16,986 bases of DNA from JBKPNX01 sp046732855 (GTDB taxonomy: Bacteria > Pseudomonadota > Alphaproteobacteria > Geminicoccales > Geminicoccaceae): NCBI GenBank assembly GCA_046732855.1, contig JBKPNX010000015.1:1-16986 (forward strand), read 5' to 3'. Position numbers and translations under genes: made by a program. Positions 13,864-16,986 of this stretch are shown here, piece by piece; position 1 is the first letter of the stretch, and each line of letters opens with the position of its first letter. The notes beneath the pieces were generated by a model. It was not told the origin of the DNA. It made no database searches and was given only the letters and a program-made list of their open reading frames with translations.

Positions 13864-14778
13864 TCAGCCGGCAAAGCGCGGCTCCGGCAGACCGCGGATC
13901 CCCAGCCCGGACACTTTGAACAGGTGACCGGCGCCGAACTGCGGCTTGATCTCGCGGGCGAACATGTCGTGGACGGCCGGGTGCTTCACCCGCGCCATCG
14001 AGGTCACGTAGATCTCGTCCAGCCGGTCGCCGCCAAAGGTGAGGCTGGTGATGTTGCGCACCGGCATGCCGATGCGGCGCTCGACCGAGCCGTCAGGGGC
14101 GTAGCGGACCAGGTCGCCGCCGATCACCTGGGCGTTCCACATGCAGCCCTCCTCGTCGACGGTTGACCCGTCGGCGACGCCGGGATCGTCGTGCGTGGTG
14201 GCGAACACCCGGCGATTGCTGAGGCCGCCGGTCGCGATGTCATAGTCGTAGGCCCAGAACTCCTGCTGGAACGTGTCCGCGACGTAGAAGGTCCGGTCGT
14301 CCGGACTCCAGCACGGACCGTTGGTGCAAATGATGCCGTCGTCGACCTTGGTGACGCGCAGGTCCGGGTCGAGCCGGTAGAGCCCGCAGATCGTAAGCTC
14401 CTCCTTGTCATCCATGCCGCCCGCGAAGAAGCGGCCGCGGCGGTCGCACTTGCCGTCGTTCAGGCGGCTGCGCGGCTGATCGGCCTCAATGAGCTCGATG
14501 CATTCCAGCCGCCCACCGTCGAACTCGAAGAAATAGAAGCCGTCGTCCAGAGCGAGCACCGCACCGCCGCCCTGCCGCAGCGCGAGCGCCCCGACGTCCT
14601 GCGCGAGCGACCAGGTCTCGGTCCGGCCGGTCCGGGGATCGAGGCACCAGATGCTGGGGTTGCCGACGCGACGACCGGTGCCATCCACCCAGTACAGGCG
14701 GCCCTCCTCGACGTCCCAGATCGGCCCCTCACCCAGATGATTAGCGCATTCGAGCACGCACTCGATCCGGTACGGCAT
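13864..14778 (-). CDS. SMP-30/gluconolactonase/LRE family protein
   Basis: A 304-residue six-bladed beta-propeller lactonase-like enzyme. The divalent-metal residues of SMP-30 are matched in order and nearly at the same numbers: E17 (LGEGPIWD), N153 (CTNGPCWSPD) and D203 (VADGSTVDEEG); N107-D108 (RLNDGKCD) corresponds to the substrate-side Asn. The family hydrolyses sugar lactones or other esters. I chose MPYRIECVLECANHLGEGP at 14778 because the family begins about 15 residues before GEGP; an upstream in-frame start at 14859 would add 27 residues lacking family similarity. The stop is 126 bp upstream of the FAD subunit, so it probably heads the operon and may open a lactone made after the hydroxylase step. 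Confidence 0.9.
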   Translation of the reverse strand: MPYRIECVLECANHLGEGPIWDVEEGRLYWVDGTGRRVGNPSIWCLDPRTGRTETWSLAQDVGALALRQGGGAVLALDDGFYFFEFDGGRLECIELIEADQPRSRLNDGKCDRRGRFFAGGMDDKEELTICGLYRLDPDLRVTKVDDGIICTNGPCWSPDDRTFYVADTFQQEFWAYDYDIATGGLSNRRVFATTHDDPGVADGSTVDEEGCMWNAQVIGGDLVRYAPDGSVERRIGMPVRNITSLTFGGDRLDEIYVTSMARVKHPAVHDMFAREIKPQFGAGHLFKVSGLGIRGLPEPRFAG

Positions 14779-15513
14779 CCCGTCGCCAACTCCCGTCCCC
14801 TGCGGCCGCCAGCGGTTCTGCGACGATGGCTTGACCACGACAGCGACCGTAGATCCCATTCCAGCGATGGATCAATAGGCTTTCCCAAGAGAATTATGAA
14901 GGCGCCCGCCTACAGCACACTTCTTCCGGCTTCAAATCATCGGCCAGGCTCGCTCACACTCACGGTCGCGGGCGGCGCGTCATGCGCGGCGGCACGCATC
15001 GAGTGACCGATCCGGCCTGCCGCCAAAATTGACCGTGACTGAACGCCCGTCTCCACCGCGCCATCACCTAGAGCGGCGTACCATGGCTCCAGCTTGTTGA
15101 TGGATATGGTCGCGCCGCCGTCGGGAGCCAGGATGCGCCTGCGGCCCCCTGCCGCTGGAAGCACTAACGCGGCCGCACGGCCCCAAGTCCCTTTTTGCGG
15201 TTCAGGAAGAAGGCAGCAGCGCTGGGATCGGAGGCGCCCAGCGATGCCGAGTGAGGCTTTCGCTGTGCGATTTCACAAACTTCGCTCACCCACAAGCCTA
15301 ACTCGGAAGCTCCTATCGGTAGGGGGCTTTGAGCTCCTATCGGTAGGGACAAACATTTGAACTGACTTTGTGGCGGCCTCGGCGGCTCGGAGAGGATTTG
15401 GTGGAGGTTCTTCTGAGGTGCCACACCAAAGCGAACTCTCGCTGTACGCGCTTCCAAAGTCTGCGGTCACAGCCGACCAGCTGTGCTACCCTCCCTCCCG
15501 CGGAGAGGGCGGA
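14779..15513. other. 735-bp divergent intergenic region
   Basis: This lies between the lactonase gene (minus) and the cyclase gene (plus), so promoters for both should be here. Short open frames occur on both strands (for example minus 15164-14937 with ILAPDGGATISINKLEPWYAAL), but none has family-like content or a supported start. The clearest signal is the tandem repeat at 15308-15348. TTGAAC at 15357-15362 could be a -35 box, but I find no matching -10. No tRNA or known RNA is visible. Confidence 0.5.
15308..15348. promoter_or_regulatory. Tandem operator-like repeats upstream of the cyclase
   Basis: AGCTCCTATCGGTAGGG is present twice without mismatch (15308-15324 and 15332-15348), 24 bp apart. 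Each copy contains the dyad CCTA-TCGG-TAGG. Two short palindromic sites at a fixed spacing, about 165 bp before a regulatory gene, look like paired transcription-factor sites. They could also be part of a dispersed repeat family. Confidence 0.45.
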
Positions 15514-16986
15514 ATGGTCAACGTCTCACGCTGGCTGGCTGAACAAGGCCTCGGACACCATGCGGAGGCGTTCGCAGAGAACGGCATTGCAGGCGATGTC
15601 CTGCGCGATCTGACCGATGCCGATCTGAGGGAGCTTGGGCTCAACCTCGGCGACCGCAAGCGGCTGCTCAAGGCGATCGCCGCGCTGCCGGCCGCGGGAC
15701 TGGCGCGGGACAAAGCGGAAGCAGCTGGGCGAACCACGCCGCCGCTGGAGGCTCGCGATGCCGAGCGCCGTCAGCTGACGGTGTTGTTCTGCGATCTGGT
15801 TGGATCGACCGAGCTTGCGGCGCGGCTCGACCCCGAGGACATGGCCGCGGTGATCCGCGCCTACCAGGAATGCTGCGCCCAGGTGATTGGACGCTGGCGC
15901 GGTCATGTCGCCAAAGTACATGGGCGATGGCGTGCTCGCCTATTTCGGCTGGCCCGTCGCTCATGAGGACGAGGCGGAGCGGGCGGTGCGCGCCGGGCTG
16001 ACATTGGTCGAGGCGGTGAGCGCCCTCGACGCCCCCGGCTTCGCCTCGGGCGACGGGCGCGCGAAAGGACTGCCGCTCGCGGCCCGCATCGGCATCGCGA
16101 CCGGGCTGGTCATGGTCGGCGAGCTGATCGGCGCGGGCGCGGCGCAGGAGCAGACGGTGGTCGGCGAGACGCCGAACCTCGCGGCGCGCCTCCAGGCGCT
16201 GGCGACGCCTGGCTCGGTGGTGATCAGCCAGGCGACCCGGCGGCTGACAGGTGGGCTGTTCGAGCTGACCGACCTCGGCCCGCGGCGGCTCAAAGGCTTC
16301 GCCGAACCGCTCGCCGCCTGGCGGGTGACGGGCGAGGGTCAGGCCGAAGGGCGGTTCGAGGCGCGCCAGACCGCAGGCCTGACGCCGCTCGTCGGCCGCG
16401 ACGAGGAGATCGCGCTGCTGCTGCGCCGCTGGCAGCAGGTCAAAGACGGCGAAGGGCATGTCGTGCTGCTTCCCGGCGAGCCCGGAATCGGCAAGTCGCG
16501 TCTGGTGCGGGAACTGCGCGCGCGGCTCGAGAGCGAGCCGCACGTTCGCCTGCTCTACCAGTGCTCGCCGCACCACACGACCAGCCCCTTGCAGCCGCTG
16601 ATCGAGCAGCTGGAGCGCGCCGCCGGTTTCACAGCCGGCGATCGCGCCGAAGACAAGGTCGACAAGCTCGCGGCGCTGCTGGCGCGCGGTACCGACCGCC
16701 TCGACCAGGCGGTGCCGCTGATCGCGGCGCTGCTCGGCGTGCCGATGGACGACCGCTACCCGTCGCTCGAGCTGACCCCCCAGCGCCAGAAGCAGCTGAC
16801 CCTTGCCGCGCTGGTCGAGCAGCTCGAAGGTCTCGCGGCGGCGCAGCCGGTGCTGCTCACCTATGAAGACGTGCACTGGAGCGACCCGACCACGCAGGAG
16901 CTGCTCGGCTTGACTCTTGAGAGCCTGCAGCACCTGCCGGTGCTTCTTCTGATCACCTTTCGGCCGGAGTTCAGCCCACCGTGGCC
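15514..16986 (+). pseudogene. SAM domain/class III nucleotide cyclase/AAA-ATPase regulator, frameshifted, runs off the window
   Basis: Residues 2-58 form a SAM domain (WLAEQGLGHHAEAFAENGI, LTDADLRELGL). A class III adenylate/guanylate cyclase domain starts at RRQLTVLFCDLVGSTE, with metal-binding D94. The frame then shifts: GCCAAAGTACATGGG (15911-15925) has one extra A relative to the expected KYMGDG, so the first frame ends at 15966 as VHGRWRARLF. In frame 2 the protein continues to the window end: YMGDGVLAYFGWPVAHEDEAERAV (second metal Asp), PNLAARLQAL (catalytic Asn and Arg), then an AAA-type ATPase with Walker A GEPGIGKSR and Walker B-like VLLTYEDVHWSD. Intact relatives exceed 1000 residues and end in TPR-like repeats. 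GAGAGGGCGGA precedes the start. As read, the catalytic domain is cut between its metal ligands; a sequencing error in the A run is possible. Confidence 0.85.

Noticed and set aside
14191..15006. Plus-strand open frame of 271 codons antisense to the lactonase gene
   Set aside because: The minus strand has all SMP-30 metal-site residues; the antisense frame is a codon-bias artefact.
15668..16933. Minus-strand open frame of 421 codons antisense to the cyclase gene
   Set aside because: The plus strand carries clear cyclase and ATPase motifs over the same stretch; the antisense product is Arg/Gln/His-rich and unlike any family.
1..16986. CRISPR array or defence system
   Set aside because: No regularly spaced short repeats with unique spacers are present, and no Cas, restriction or toxin-antitoxin proteins were recognised.

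Overview
The window is GC-rich (clearly above 60% by eye) bacterial DNA with alphaproteobacterial character. The GreA/GreB-family factor, the molybdenum hydroxylase set, the IS256-family element and the short excisionase-like protein all read like Rhizobiales/Rhodospirillales sequences. That placement is inferred from protein style; no rRNA or taxonomic marker is present.

Region 1 (about 1-2630) is the end of an integrated element. A 3' fragment of tRNA-Arg(CCU), minus strand 75-119, looks like an attachment site, with the chromosome to the left and the element to the right. Direct repeats next to it could be recombinase arm sites. Then come small plus-strand genes: an excisionase-like helix-turn-helix protein with a C-terminal zinc ribbon, an unknown 166-aa protein, a leader with three hairpins, a 71-aa Cys-rich protein, an 81-aa protein and a winged-helix replication-initiator-like protein that looks frameshifted. 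No integrase is visible.

Region 2 (2623-4012) is decayed DNA. It holds a multiply frameshifted DUF5131 gene, two separate remnants of a serine-recombinase C-terminus, a frameshifted small Cys-rich gene, and the scrambled tail of a second copy of the neighbouring transporter.

Region 3 (4013-9222) has an intact MFS_3-type exporter divergent from a rhomboid protease. After these come a broken pcm gene (stop, frameshift, internal deletion), a complete IS256-family insertion sequence with an 8-bp target duplication but an amber stop in its transposase, and a GreA/GreB-like gene.

Region 4 (9285-14778, minus strand) is the metabolic core: an SMP-30/gluconolactonase-like enzyme, then the FAD, [2Fe-2S] and molybdopterin subunits of a xanthine dehydrogenase-family hydroxylase, then a cupin. 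The close spacing suggests one catabolic operon that hydroxylates an unknown substrate, opens a lactone-like product and perhaps acts further through the cupin. The active-site loop of the large subunit is neither the CO dehydrogenase form I nor the form II signature, so this is probably not CO dehydrogenase. I consider it the most likely undescribed pathway here.

Region 5 (15308-16986) has two tandem operator-like repeats, then the start of a SAM-domain/class III nucleotide cyclase/AAA-ATPase regulator with a one-base frameshift; it runs off the window. The high number of lesions in regions 2, 3 and 5 means either real decay or some assembly error; read mapping would separate the two.
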